A DNA stretch of 64,000 nt, taken from the NCBI GenBank assembly GCA_905221615.1, contig CAJNDT010002001.1, forward strand, positions 1,824,881 to 1,888,880. The letters run 5' to 3'. The notes under the pieces were generated by a model. That model worked only from the letters and a program-made list of their open reading frames with translations, made no database searches and was not told where the DNA came from. This DNA comes from Symbiodinium sp. CCMP2592. Its lineage: Eukaryota > Sar > Dinophyceae > Suessiales > Symbiodiniaceae. Below are positions 21,401 through 30,995 of the stretch, piece after piece; positions within the stretch are counted from its first letter, which is position 1, and the number at the start of each line of letters is the position of its first letter. Both the position numbers and the translations under genes were made by a program.

Positions 21401-23399
21401 CGAAGTCGGCCTCACGGAGGAGACGGCCAGGCATCTTAGAGGCTGGTATGCACACAAGATACGCTCGGTCCTCAATCAGCCTGCACACGTCGGCCACACA
21501 CCTACAGCTGACCTGTACCGACTATATTCAATCCAAGACCCGGTAGCCAAAATCCAAACAAGGATGGCTTCTAGACTCAAGCGGTTGTGCAAGAGAACAG
21601 CCCCCTCCGAAGCCACCACTACAGCCCTGCCTGCACACACTCCCAGTGAACCCTCAGCGACGCGGGGCCCATGGGCCAGGCTGAGTCCACCAGCGACGGG
21701 CCTAGCAACACACCAGCAGCCGTCTGAACCACATACATACGGTGACGTCACGCAACTGAGCCACGTCGTACAGGACCTACAGGACATGCTGAGAGAGGTG
21801 GAAAACCTCCCGGCGAGCACCGAGGCCTCACAGCAGCGGCTACACGCCTGCCCTCACTGCGAGTCGGGTTTTGTCTCTGCACATGGCTTACACATGCACG
21901 TCACGCGAATGCATCGCGAGCACGTGCAAAGGTACATTCCCCCCTCCTTTGATCGCAGTCGGCACTCCAAGGATGGTCTACCTGTATGTTCTGCATGCGA
22001 CAAGGCTTTCCATCAATGGAAAGGCCTACGTGACCATCTCTTATCGGGGGCCTGCACGCAGCCGGAACGACTGCGTCAGATCTCTCTCACCACTGAGGAA
22101 CAGATGCAGGGTCAGGCCCTCCAGGGCCTGGCGGCCTTTCGCGCCAAGGTGCAGAGTTCGCCCAGCAACAAACTCAGTGCCATTGCCACCCGGCCAGAGG
22201 CTCAGGAGCTTAAGCATCGGTGCATTTTGTGCGGTTTTTGGACCCCGGACCATACCAAGATGAAGAATCATCAACGACAGGCCCATGCACAAGCATGGCA
22301 GCGAGATGGTCCGGCAGCACTTCAGCTTTGCAAGGCCTATTCTGTGCAGATGATAAAGGGGCACCCCTGCCCCTTTTGCAGGCTGCCGGTCTATGACAAA
22401 CGCAAACACCCTGAGCAATGCATTGTCCTGTTTCAGGTTCTGCTTGGGTGGCACAAGGTGCAAGGCACGGACAAGATGCGGGAACAATGTTCCAAGCCTC
22501 ATCCCAAGACCGCGGTGACAATGTCACTTAGTGGCTTTTTTGGGGCTGCAGACAAGCCAGCTACCGCGGCTGCATCACCCACTGTTGCCATGGCAACGAC
22601 GGGCGCCGTCGGCAGCACTCTCCCGCCAGGCCTGTATTCTCGTATGCGACACATGGTGAACTCGGGTAACACCTGCTATGTCAATGCGACCATTCAGGCC
22701 CTACTAGCCGCGCTAGACTCTGCGTCCAATGTAGCGGAACTGGGACCACTGGTCCAACACTGCATCAACCCGGAAGCGGATCCAATGGATACGAGGCACA
22801 TAAACCCTCCAAGCCTATTCGCTCTCCGGTCCTTAGTGCCTAGATGGCGATTCGATGGCCGTCAACAAGACGCCTCCGAATTTGTCACATACATGCTAGA
22901 GCACAACACGGGGACTCTGCAACCCGCTCGCTGGGAAGGACGCACTAATGGAGTGCCGGAAAGTGAGGATGACGGCCTCACGCCGTTGCTGCTGCCCCTT
23001 TCCTCAGCCTGTCGTACACTGCAGCAGGCCTGCACGGCATGGTATGACCACACGTTCCAGCGCGCCCTGGCATGGGCCCCTGACATCCTGCCAGTCACAA
23101 TCGCTCGATGGATGGACGGCACAAAACGACGCACCCCGCTGGACCTGCGCAGGCACCTCTCAATGCCGTCTTGGATTGAGGGTCAGGGCCGGCAATGGCA
23201 TCAATATGCAGTCATTTCGGGAGTTTTTCACATAGGTGCTGACATACACTCCGGCCACTACCGGTCCTTCTGGATTCACCCAAATGGAGGCGCGCTGTAT
23301 GTGGGGGATGATGCCACCCGCCCATACCCAGCCTCGGCCTCAGATCGCAAACATGTTATGGAAGACTGCTACCTCCTTTTCTTGAGAAGACAGGAGTGA
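18459..23399 (+). CDS. LINE polyprotein: endonuclease, reverse transcriptase, zinc fingers, ubiquitin-specific protease
   Basis: Single ORF of 1646 codons; ATG 18459 follows an in-frame TAG at 18453, though Met48 (18600) could also be used. Residues about 75-360 form an APE-type endonuclease: VLSWNAGHL (Asn80), LQETHW (Glu111), LAGDFNS (Asp261, Asn263), TQIDFVL (Asp323), GGHLPIS (His355). Residues about 620-940 form a reverse transcriptase: FALDLSQAFDTV (Asp732), GIKQGCKLAPTLFS, GYADDF (Asp828/829). Cys/His fingers follow: CPHC...H-x4-H from Cys1131, CSAC at 1177, CILC at 1255, CPFC at 1304. Residues about 1395-1646 read as a C19 ubiquitin-specific protease: GNTCYVNATIQALLA (Cys1406), RQQDASEF, IHSGHYRSFW (His1600), GDDA (Asp1617/1618). 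The first parts nick DNA and copy RNA at the target. The USP would remove ubiquitin and could stabilise element proteins (inference). All catalytic residues appear present. Confidence 0.93.
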   Translation: MALLPVHSQNYSQIRKNSFKHVCRQVAASQQPVSYRGQVLTPALLRRMGNCPPQPGSKQSFAPRSRAGQATRPLRVLSWNAGHLGQQQWSEVKSWLSTEAHHTCDVFVLQETHWQATAEFSVAGWYCISSASAADPKASRRKQRGGKAHKQSPAEAMPNDDKMTPPRKEPSTTRADGVMVFLSPHILPKSVRWQEHVIGRALEVRFDWHGARINLVAVYQHVWSPAKQVQTNRQDRAHVLKALSRCVQRVPHRDTLILAGDFNSSLQKQPRLVGPEIISPQEPRSDEPELTNFLLNHRLVALNTWRPQPPHTFQQGDTRTQIDFVLTREVSAGGAAKNSTPLAAFPLGSWKKGGHLPISAAVKPVRHWNLPAPQIQQHHYDTAALQAAVRDNTLPAQHMLEWVTARLTPDMQPASWDRLLGEAASRFFPKTPVAMPDSPETSLARRMWRSARGSNAHPSAEPSPEDEARQRLCDQHKQAVKQARKDQTKRFLAEVDQALSQGDQHLAYQTLKHLRPWKPALKAQLKDAHGFLLSPANELDELGKYATKVFAAHPQLPSDSGLLPLLPQTKLAKHIASIKPSKAVPKGAAPAAAWKLCAQPISAALSQYCSSLTQDQSLDDDLTRADLCLIPKPGKPADKPSQLRPLGILRPDAKGLAGTAKELLEPFTLPYMKPLPQFAYLPGRGLSDAQSRAVQHLREARQLCRNANLTRADQQRGQCPVGLVGGITFALDLSQAFDTVSRSEILSLLDELGADPPLKKLIHGLHHRSKYRLHSQGAYKDVETTTGIKQGCKLAPTLFSVLTGRLLHRLIDAFGWDNVRRYFTGYADDFTMHRTIRSQADVDAAHKMILQLLSEVTKLGLRVNPAKCAMLVKLNGREAEAVLQKHTCWLPDSTGTLQRHWRLGKHRSFPAYKLEAQIKYLGIQISYGNFEMQTLRFRIAEAAKKLQQVKRFVYNRRTAGPMARLKVWFTTVWATLVTGLPEVGLTEETARHLRGWYAHKIRSVLNQPAHVGHTPTADLYRLYSIQDPVAKIQTRMASRLKRLCKRTAPSEATTTALPAHTPSEPSATRGPWARLSPPATGLATHQQPSEPHTYGDVTQLSHVVQDLQDMLREVENLPASTEASQQRLHACPHCESGFVSAHGLHMHVTRMHREHVQRYIPPSFDRSRHSKDGLPVCSACDKAFHQWKGLRDHLLSGACTQPERLRQISLTTEEQMQGQALQGLAAFRAKVQSSPSNKLSAIATRPEAQELKHRCILCGFWTPDHTKMKNHQRQAHAQAWQRDGPAALQLCKAYSVQMIKGHPCPFCRLPVYDKRKHPEQCIVLFQVLLGWHKVQGTDKMREQCSKPHPKTAVTMSLSGFFGAADKPATAAASPTVAMATTGAVGSTLPPGLYSRMRHMVNSGNTCYVNATIQALLAALDSASNVAELGPLVQHCINPEADPMDTRHINPPSLFALRSLVPRWRFDGRQQDASEFVTYMLEHNTGTLQPARWEGRTNGVPESEDDGLTPLLLPLSSACRTLQQACTAWYDHTFQRALAWAPDILPVTIARWMDGTKRRTPLDLRRHLSMPSWIEGQGRQWHQYAVISGVFHIGADIHSGHYRSFWIHPNGGALYVGDDATRPYPASASDRKHVMEDCYLLFLRRQE

Positions 23400-23403
23400 C
23401 TCT

Positions 23404-23425
23404 GACTCACCCTCAAGGGGTGAGT
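23404..23425 (+). other. Hairpin just after the LINE stop codon
   Basis: ACTCACCC pairs with GGGTGAGT around a five-base loop, six bases after the TGA. It could be a 3' UTR signal for the element RNA; it may equally be chance. Confidence 0.4.
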
Positions 23426-24184
23426 GCTGGCCCTCCAAACCTAGGAATGCGTGCACCAATAGGGTGCCTGTGCGTGGGAAGGCCGGACCCCACAATAGGT
23501 GGGCATGGCCCCCCCCACGTCAAGGCCAAGCATGCTTTAGGCATGCGCAGGCTTACCCGCAGCTTTTCAGGCTGACCCAGCATGGCTGACACGATCCACA
23601 GCCCGGACCACAAAAGTGGTCGAACCGCCTCTCCCCTGGCTCCAGATTCACTAATGGGAGAGCCATCTGAGCCGCTTGGGGTCGACACTCGACGCCAGAC
23701 ATCCGGAGGCGGCAAGCAGCGGCAAGGCAGCGCCCTGCATGCCCTCTCCAACGCTGCAACCAATGGTGCCACTGGCAGACTAAGCAGTAAGTCGCGGAGG
23801 CCATGCCTGTTCTCACTTGCGTCTCTTCCGAGACAGACTGATGGCCCTTCTGCCGGATGCCGCCGCTGTCAGTCGGAAATCATGCCCTAGCCTGCTGCCG
23901 GTCGCGCTACTGCTGCTCTGCTGACAGCATACACAACGCGAATTCCGTTTCAATGTTCAGGTACATACAACAATCTGGAGCTTGATACCCTGCAGCCTGC
24001 AAACTCGCTTTGGCTGATCACTGCCAGTTAGCTCAAAGCCTGTAGGCCGCAACCACTCAAAGGTCTTTTGACCTGGGCGGATCAGCTATAGGGTCTGAGT
24101 CAGTTTCACACCAAAGTGAGTGCACCGCGGCAATCGCCCGCTATGTGCAGAGCCCGCTCGCACAGCGTTCAATTGAATTGAAAA

Positions 24185-24186
<2 letters not shown>

Positions 24187-24280
<94 letters not shown>

Positions 24281-24396
24281 GTAGTGGTAGTGGTAGTGGT
24301 AGTGGTAGTGGTAGTAGTAGTAGTAGTAGTAGTAGCAGTAGTAGTAGTAGTAGTAGTAGTAGTAGCAGTAGTAGTAGTAGTAGTGGTAGTAATCAC
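24187..24396. repeat. (TAG)n array, LINE 3' tail
   Basis: Begins after TTGAATTGAAAA; pure TAG to about 24280, then TGG/CAG interruptions. Similar triplet-derived sequence (GTC, GTT) continues to about 24545. Confidence 0.92.
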
Positions 24397-24574
24397 AATA
24401 CTAGCACCAATAGTAGTAGCACGAGTATTTGTCGTCGTAGTAGTCGTAGTAGCAGCAGCAGCATCGGGCGTCGTTGTTTTGTGTGGTTGTGGTTGTCTTT
24501 GTTGTTGTTGTCGTTGTTGTTGTTGCCCTTGTTGTTCTTGTTGCATGCCTCCCCCAGCAGCACACATTGTCCAG

Positions 24575-24629
24575 AAGGTTAAACACCACCTTGGCAATTG
24601 AAGACAAGCTGAAGCTCAACAGCGAACGT
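24575..24629 (+). CDS. Candidate exon, helical, GTGTGT donor
   Basis: After ATTGTCCAG the frame reads RLNTTLAIEDKLKLNSER, followed by GTGTGT. Borders and composition fit the + strand series, so the LINE may sit in an intron of that gene, in the sense direction. Confidence 0.42.
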
Positions 24630-25042
24630 GTGTGTTATAAGTTTGCACTCCATTACTGCTTTGCACACAATTGGAATTTTCTTGTAACCTCCACGGCCAG
24701 CTGCATGAAGATGTAGCAGTGATGCGACCGATATAGCATTAGCACCATGTTTCGATGGTTGAAAGCTTGCCTGCTGCCTGCTGCCGAAACCGCCTGAGAA
24801 CGTGTGCTTCCTGTGCAGATCACTACACTGTTGGGCCTCGTCTTGGATGCCTTCGATACACATGGTTTAGCTTTCCGCCAGGTTTGTAGATGTCTCGGGG
24901 AATCTGGTCCTAAACGCCAAAGCCAGTACAGCAGATGAGCCCGCAACCCTCAACATGCCTCAGCTTGCCGCCTCGAATACATCCCAAGCTTTCAATCCTA
25001 AACCCTGTGCATTCAAGGTGGGGGTTTAGGACACTATTCGGT

Positions 25043-25339
25043 TCAGGGTGTGGCATCTAGAGCTACCAGGCGAGTTTGACCAGAAAGTAGGGGTTCGGTT
25101 TTCACTGCACGTTTGCTCCATGATGGATCGGTGCAACCTCTCAGATTGCAGATTAAGTAGCAGTTGGAGTATGCAGACATCTTAAGCACCTTAGTATTGA
25201 TGAAGTCTTCATCAGCCACTGTGAGGGTGTTCTTGACGCATGGCTCGCCTTCATCCATGATGCGGATCATTTGCCCGAATTGTGGCGAGGAGCCACAGAA
25301 GGGCGACTGGGCTGGATCCTTCTTCTGGAGCTGTTGCAA
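25043..25339 (-). CDS. Candidate exon region, minus strand (antisense also open)
   Basis: Minus frame: GQMIRIMDEGEPCVKNTLTV, ADEDFINTKVLKMSAYSNC, YLICNLRGCTDPSW. ACTAAG/GTGCTT inside it resembles a donor, so the exon may end after DFINTK. The + frame over the same DNA (ICPNCGEEPQKGDWAGSFFW) is also plausible, resembling a zinc ribbon. I favour minus from its acidic composition. Confidence 0.35.
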   Translation of the reverse strand: MQQLQKKDPAQSPFCGSSPQFGQMIRIMDEGEPCVKNTLTVADEDFINTKVLKMSAYSNCYLICNLRGCTDPSWSKRAVKTEPLLSGQTRLVALDATP

Positions 25340-25571
25340 TGGTCCTTTTTTTGGTTTTGTTGTTGTTGCGTGTATACATATAAGCCGTTGCTGCCGCTAC
25401 TACGGCCTTGCAGAGTGAGTGCCAGGCAAGTACTTTCACGGACTGATAACAGTGTGAATGTCATTCACCACTTGTCTTGTGATTGACCAGAGCTATGCTA
25501 GCAGGTTACAGCTTGGTTGCTATGAGTCTTACCATCCATGCTGATTTAGAAATGCTCGTGTATACGTGTGT

Positions 25572-25666
25572 ATATAGAGCGAGGGAGGGAGGGAAGGAGG
25601 GATGGAGGGAGGCACAGAGGGAGAGAGAGGGAGAGAGGCAGAGAGACAGAGAGTGAGTGAGTGAGT

Positions 25667-25712
<46 letters not shown>

Positions 25713-25790
25713 TAGAGGGAAACCTCTACATCATAACCCTGGCGAAAGAAAGAGAGAGAGAGAGAGAGAGAGACGGAACCAAAGAGATAG
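25572..25790. repeat. GGGA/(GA)n microsatellite
   Basis: GAGGGAGG grading into GAGT and pure (GA)n, interrupted at 25708-25748 by the hairpin element described separately, then (GA)n again. Confidence 0.92.
25709..25760. other. Hairpin element, copy 1
   Basis: GATGTAGAGG pairs with CCTCTACATC (10 bp) around a GAAA loop, then ATAACCCTGGCGAAAGAAAG and (GA)n. The same layout occurs at 54564-54640 with three compensatory pair changes in the stem. Likely a structured dispersed element; class unknown. Confidence 0.6.
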
Positions 25791-25842
25791 AGTTGGCCTT
25801 AGAGAGCTTGTTCACTTGCTGTTTTGGCTGTAATCTTTCGGT

Positions 25843-26133
25843 ACATGATGATGAGGACGGTAATGACGATTATGAGGAGGAGGACGAGAGGGAGCGGAGG
25901 AGCATGAACAGGGGGATAATAAGAATGAAGAAGACGAAGAGCAGGATGAGGATCAATGATACATGGTGAGGGAGTTGTTAACGATGACGGTGAGGGTGAT
26001 GAGGACGATGATGATGACGAAGATAGAGATGAGAGACGACGATTACAGTGACCGTGGCGATGATGATGATCATGATGATGGTGATGATGACGATGATGAT
26101 GAAGAAGAAGAGGATGATCATGATCAAGACGAC
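25843..26133. repeat. GAT/GAG-rich imperfect microsatellite
   Basis: Purine-rich GATGATGAC/GAAGAAGAG sequence. Asp/Glu-rich and His-rich translations on the two strands are by-products. A unique segment follows at 26140-26520 without a frame I can defend. Confidence 0.8.
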
Positions 26134-26641
26134 TCAACCAGGTCAGCGGCATGTCTGCAAGACAGACGATGCAAGCTTGGGATTGGAGGCCTCCGGCGAT
26201 GGCCCTGTGGGGCCTCTGCTGCAGAGGAGCTTTTCCAAACGTCACATCTGCATCCTAACGATCCTTACCGTCAGCGCTACATCCGCGACCCAAACCTTAT
26301 GCCTTATCCAGCTCCGCCTGAGCCAGCACAGCACAGGAGCCATGTGGCGGCAAAGAGCCAGCGACGGACGGTTCCCTGTGCGACAGCCAGCTCCATGTGT
26401 GCTTCCATCGCATCGCTGGCATCGAAAAATCCGGGGCTCTGGAAGTCCAGCCGGACGCTGGCCAGGTGCGGCTGGTGTGCTTCGAAGACACTGTTCATCT
26501 TGTCTTCCTGAATTCCAGAATCAGCTTTCAACGGACACCACCACCGCTGTTACTGTCAGTATCGCTGTAGTCGTCATAACCATCGCGCTAGCACCGCCAG
26601 CACCAGCACCGCACTCACCGTCGTGGTCGTGATTACCAAGA

Positions 26642-26890
26642 TCACGTAGCCAGCAAAGTGCGAGCTTCGGTAGCTTCGTCAGATGCAGTCCCCAGATGTG
26701 GTGGCGAAGACTTCGTGGCGGCCCTCATTTTCACAGTGGCGGGGCTGCCGACCTGGAGCCGCGATCCGAAGCGCACGTTGCTCGCTGCTTTGTGCGGGAA
26801 TGTGGCCCATGAGGCCCAGACAGTACGTGATAGCATGACAAAGTATATCTCGGTCAGGTATACAAAATATACTACTGTAAGGTCTAGCAC
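26642..26890. CDS. Coding-potential island, strand ambiguous
   Basis: GC-rich block between AT-rich flanks. Plus frame: GEDFVAALIFTVAGLPTWSR, DPKRTLLAALCGNVAHEAQ. Minus frame: HKAASNVRFGSRLQVGSPAT, VKMRAATKSSPPHLGTASDE. Either could be an exon; no domain is recognised. Confidence 0.3.
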
Positions 26891-27049
26891 TGTCTAGTCT
26901 AGCCAAGTCGGGTTTTGTTCAGTTCAGTGTAGCATGGCACGGCATGGTGTGGCATCGTGCAGAAATAGAGATGAATAGCACAGAACATAGTTCATGTTAA
27001 TTATGCTCTTTTGTGTGTTCTATTTCACTCACATTTCTTGTGATTTTAG

Positions 27050-27177
27050 GCCCCTGGCTTGAGAGGCGGCTAAAGCGCTGCAGAACTTCTGGCGCCAAAG
27101 ACGTCGACGCACTGTTTCTGTCTACCAGCCTCGACCCCCCAAAGAGCCGGCAAACGGCTGCTTTGCTTTATTCCTGA
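27050..27177 (+). CDS. Candidate terminal exon with strong acceptor
   Basis: Preceded by a long pyrimidine-rich tract ending TTCTTGTGATTTTAG, the best-looking acceptor in the window. The frame reads PWLERRLKRCRTSGAKDVDA, LFLSTSLDPPKSRQTAALLY, S and TGA at 27175. The stop suggests the end of a protein. A second + frame (QNFWRQRRRRTVSVYQPRPP) is open too. Confidence 0.5.
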
Positions 27178-27383
27178 GATATTTTGCACCACGAAGCCGA
27201 GTTCCCATCTAGAGTCTAGAGCTGTCTCTTGAGTGCTGGGTGATAGTTCTCCATTGTCAACACGTCAGGATTCGACGACGCCGAATCGTGCTTTCATTAC
27301 ACAAAGGTTTGAAGTTTTTACTGTATCGCATCCAACCATCTGAGAACTGGTGAGAAGGGGATTCTGACTGCACTTGGATCTGG

Positions 27384-27581
27384 TTAGACAGGCAACAACG
27401 CGCTCCTACGAAGCCACTCGAGCGCAGTATCTCCCCTCAGTGCCAAAGTAGGACGCCGTTGCCGCTGCAAGTATCTAAGAATCTGCTCTGGTGCGCCGCG
27501 GCAGTAAGCTCTTCTTGTTTGCAGTCTAGACCCTTTGCAACGAGCTCTGCACGTCAAAACACCGTTGTATGCATTTCTCAA
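27384..27581 (-). CDS. Candidate exon, minus strand
   Basis: Minus frame reads YCRGAPEQILRYLQRQRRPT, LALRGDTALEWLRRSALLP. Leu/Arg-rich and helical. The + strand is poorer. Borders are not clear. Confidence 0.3.
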   Translation of the reverse strand: MRNAYNGVLTCRARCKGSRLQTRRAYCRGAPEQILRYLQRQRRPTLALRGDTALEWLRRSALLPV

Positions 27582-27659
27582 ACAAATCTCGAGAGAGCCT
27601 CATGAGCCTCCTCGAAGAAACAGCGCTCGAGTACTGTGGACACACTTCACAAGTACCAA

Positions 27660-28060
27660 GCAGCTAGACTGAAACAAAGACCTTGGTTTGGCGTGTCATG
27701 AATTGCTGCTGTTGTTGCTTGTGTTGGCACTGGCGGCGAATTATCTGCTCATTTTGCATTTTTCGCCATCCTCCTGCTGTAGCTGCTGCTGTTGAGGTTG
27801 CCGTTGTTGTCGTCCCCACTGCTGCAGTCGTCCTCGGCCCCCTAGATTTCGCCGCTTCTCCCTCATCATTGTCTTGGTTCGCACCGCCGTCACAGCCATC
27901 ATCATCATCGTCGTCGTCATCCGAACTGAGGCTACAGCGCCTACCGCTTGGACAAGGCCTCCACGCACCATGGGAGCTTCCCCACGCCCAAGGCCGCGCC
28001 GAAGGTTTATTTCCAGGCCGGCAACGCAACAGCTTCCGTTATCTTCCGTTTCGGGCTTCA
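27660..28060. other. Low-complexity GTT/CTG/GTC-rich stretch
   Basis: Triplet-biased sequence giving Asp-, Gln- and Thr-rich readings on the minus strand (DDDDDDDD then ATSTAAATAGG). It could be a low-complexity exon but is more likely decayed repeat. Confidence 0.35.
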
Positions 28061-28351
28061 CATCTCTTTACGATATGGCCTCGGGTTTAAGGCTTACTTG
28101 TGCTTGCAGCGGATTTGTTCGGGCAAGGGTTTGGAGGAGTTGGGTCCTGGAAACCTTGTGGCCAATATGCAGCTTAGGGCTTGAAACCTGTCATCTCTTA
28201 GCTTTATATGGCACAAGATAGCGCTTATATAACTTATTTGCTATCATTAACAGTAGTTGTGCATTGTATGGCTTTGCACGAAACTGACGGACATCCCATA
28301 CTCAGAGCGACAGGTTCAGGACCCTCGGAGCGCTCACATAGTATAGGGCAC

Positions 28352-28456
28352 TGTAGGGGCTTAAATAAATACCAGTACTGTTCTGGGGGGGGGTTCCTTA
28401 TTATAATCATGGTACAATGGGCCCCAAAACCCTATTCTAATTATTAGGCCCCTATA
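28352..28456. mobile_element. MITE-like element, copy 2
   Basis: TGTAGGGGCTTAAATAAATA to ATTAGGCCCCTATA, about 105 bp. It shares termini and the inner ATGGGCCCCAAAACCCTATT with the element at 4790-4891. A run of nine G replaces TTTCGG in the middle. Confidence 0.55.
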
Positions 28457-28583
28457 TTAGGAGGCAGGCGAAGTGTCCTTCCCTGAAGGAGGGGGAGGCA
28501 CGCCGCGGATGGGCGCAACAAAGCGTTGGCAGTGCCCCTGGGTTGGGACTTAGAATTACTGACTTACGTTACGTTGTTCGGAG

Positions 28584-28892
28584 TTGTTTTGTTTCAGGAA
28601 ATCACGTTCATCCGTCTTTTTTCTGATGAGTGAGGGTTCAGGAGTGTTAGGCATGTCGGGCCTCAGTGTCTGCAGCCTCGGCCAACCCAACTTAGAAGTT
28701 GAGGGTGAATGCTCCAAGGTTCGACGGGATGGCTGCGTACTTTGTTCATGCTTGCACGCTTGCTTTCCTAGTTGGCAAAACGCGGAGCAGTGCCTGGCAG
28801 CTCTCGAGCTTCCTGCTTGTTTGAAGCGCTGTACCCGGTCGGGGAATCACGACTGTATGCTGGAACCGACTGCACTCGCACCACAGTCATAA
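28584..28892 (+). CDS. Candidate Cys-rich ORF
   Basis: The second half reads DGCVLCSCLHACFPSWQNAE, QCLAALELPACLKRCTRSG, NHDC, with many cysteines, ending at a stop. The first half is weaker. May be a 3' exon; no known cysteine pattern is recognised. Confidence 0.28.
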   Translation: MFCFRKSRSSVFFLMSEGSGVLGMSGLSVCSLGQPNLEVEGECSKVRRDGCVLCSCLHACFPSWQNAEQCLAALELPACLKRCTRSGNHDCMLEPTALAPQS

Positions 28893-29102
28893 ACGGCTGT
28901 CTCAAGCCACCCGACCAATGAGATGATGGTGCAGAATCAAATCCAGCCAATCGTGTCAAGTTGAGAAACATGTAGAATACAAGTGGTATACATGTTTGAC
29001 TCGAAAGATGATGTGCTCGGAAAAAGTACTTAGTATGTGACTGAAACTTCCAGCCGTTTCTTGTGCCAGCAAGGATGATTAAAAGCAGCTGGTTACACAA
29101 GC

Positions 29103-29248
29103 AACTGTACGAGCACAGGATATGCGTATGCGTACGCGTATGAATGAATGACTGAAAGAACGCATAAACGTATGTATGGATGTATGTATGAATACAATAT
29201 ATGTATGTGATATGTGTGTGTACGCATGCATGTATGCGTGAATATGTG

Positions 29249-29284
<36 letters not shown>

Positions 29285-29660
29285 CATATATATATATACA
29301 CGCATCTGTATGTATATGTATGTGTGATTGTGCCTGTCAGCGCATGTGTGTGTGCGCATGTGCGTACATGTGTCTGTGTTTGTCTGTTTGCATGGGTGCA
29401 TGCATGCACGGCGGCATGCATGCATGTGTGTATGTAAGACACGTGGAAGGTAGTGTGACGTAACGTAATGTGGGGAAATGTATGAAATGTGATGTAATGT
29501 AATGCAATGCACGTCATATGTATGTACGCATGTATGTATGCATGCATGTATTCATGCATTCGTTTATATGTTTACATTTGCTTGACATATGTAATCACAT
29601 GTATGTACGCGCATGCTCATATTATATCTATATATACATATGTATATACTCACATTTTAT
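29103..29660. repeat. ATGT/GCAT/TA microsatellite region
   Basis: Compound repeat of ATGTATG, (TA)n, TGTGCG, GCATGCATG and AATGT words. Purine-pyrimidine alternation is long enough to favour Z-DNA. No gene. Confidence 0.88.
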
Positions 29661-29947
29661 GGCTGTATTAGTCTTGAGGTTTGAGGTTTAGACACACCTG
29701 AAAATGCTGCATGCATTTAAGCATAACATTCTGTGACCAACTGCTATGTGCTCCTGCCTGTGCGACATCCTAGCTACTGATATGTCTTGTGCGAATATTT
29801 ACAAACCATTTCCGGTTCCGGACTTTCGCATTATGTGTTGCATTCTCAACAGCATCTTTCAGCGTGTGTGGATGGATGCTTCTTTAGCCACCCCTAACAG
29901 GTCCTTTGCCAGGTGCGGGGAGTTGCGTTTGCGTGGCATGAAAGGAG

Positions 29948-29991
29948 TAGTAGTAGTGGTCGTCGTAGTAGTAGTAGTAGTAGTAAAGAAG
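29948..29991. repeat. (TAG)n array
   Basis: AGTAGTAGTAGTGGTCGTCG then (TAG). No LINE sequence adjoins it. Confidence 0.85.
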
Positions 29992-30263
29992 TATACAGCC
30001 ATAGCATAGAAAACCCTCTACACAACGTGGTCTTTCGTTCGGCGTATAGGGACCGCATCCTTTCACAGGGTTGACGTAGAGGAAAACCTATAGGGTATTG
30101 GATTAACACCATGCTGAAAAGACACTACCCAAGCTTGTCTGACCACACCGCAGGGAAGAACTTTGGGCCGCAATTTAGGTACGTAGAGTTAGGCCGAACC
30201 CTGCGACAATCCCTAGAGAGGGCGCCAAAGCGTGCAGCACCGCGCGCATGGCCCTAGCAAAAA

Positions 30264-30346
30264 AGTAGTAGTAGTAGTAGCAGTAGTAGTAGTAGGAGTA
30301 GTAGTAGTAGTAGTAGTAGGAGTAGTAGTAGTAGTAGTAGTAGTTC
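30264..30346. repeat. (TAG)n array
   Basis: TAG triplets with CAG and GAG interruptions. Third TAG array on the + strand. Confidence 0.88.
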
Positions 30347-30639
30347 GTAGTATTTGAAACCCCAGCTTCCGCGACACGTCCCGACAGTTGAGCACCACGG
30401 ACTTCGAGATGTACAAACAGCGTCCATGCTGGGTTTTAGCAGTTTAGCACATACTGATGTCTACTTTCGCCATTGGTGTGTAGTTATCTGAAACAGCGTA
30501 CACGCAAAGATGATGTGAATTCTCAACGGCTGATGTGAGACAAAGCCATTGCAAGTACGTGCAATAACACATGGTTAGACGCTGAAGCTCCAGATAGTGC
30601 AAGTGTCCAGATGTCTGTGGGTCACATGTGTCTGCATAC

Positions 30640-30666
30640 ATATGCGTATGTACGAACATACATACA

Positions 30667-30719
<53 letters not shown>

Positions 30720-30735
30720 GTTTATACAGATGTTT

Positions 30736-30767
<32 letters not shown>

Positions 30768-30990
30768 TATGTAGTTGTTTGTTTGTATGTGTATATTTAT
30801 AATACATATAAAGCACATACATACATACTGCCGGTGCATGTATATATATATATATATATGCATACACATACAAATATACACATACACATAATCACATGTG
30901 CCCACATATCCATATCGATTTTGCGACATATACAGCGCACACACGCACAGGTGCGTGTATATGTATGTATATATATATATATATATGTAG
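30640..30990. repeat. CATA/TA microsatellite
   Basis: (CATA)n at 30658-30695, several (TA)n blocks, ending at 30986. Confidence 0.9.
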
Positions 30991-30995
30991 CCGGT

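Larger units (their letters stand above)
18266..24396 (+). mobile_element. Non-LTR retrotransposon (LINE)
   Basis: Consists of a short 5' region, one 1646-codon ORF, a roughly 790-bp 3' UTR and a (TAG)n tail beginning GAAAATAGTAG. A short-repeat 3' tail is usual for LINEs. The 5' limit is not defined: it may include part of the CTA array. No target-site duplication could be identified. The ORF is unbroken, so the copy is probably young. Confidence 0.8.

Noticed and set aside
25799..26245. His/Asp-rich proteins as metal-binding candidates
   Set aside because: Composition follows directly from GAT/GAG repeats; no flanking protein-like sequence in the same frame.
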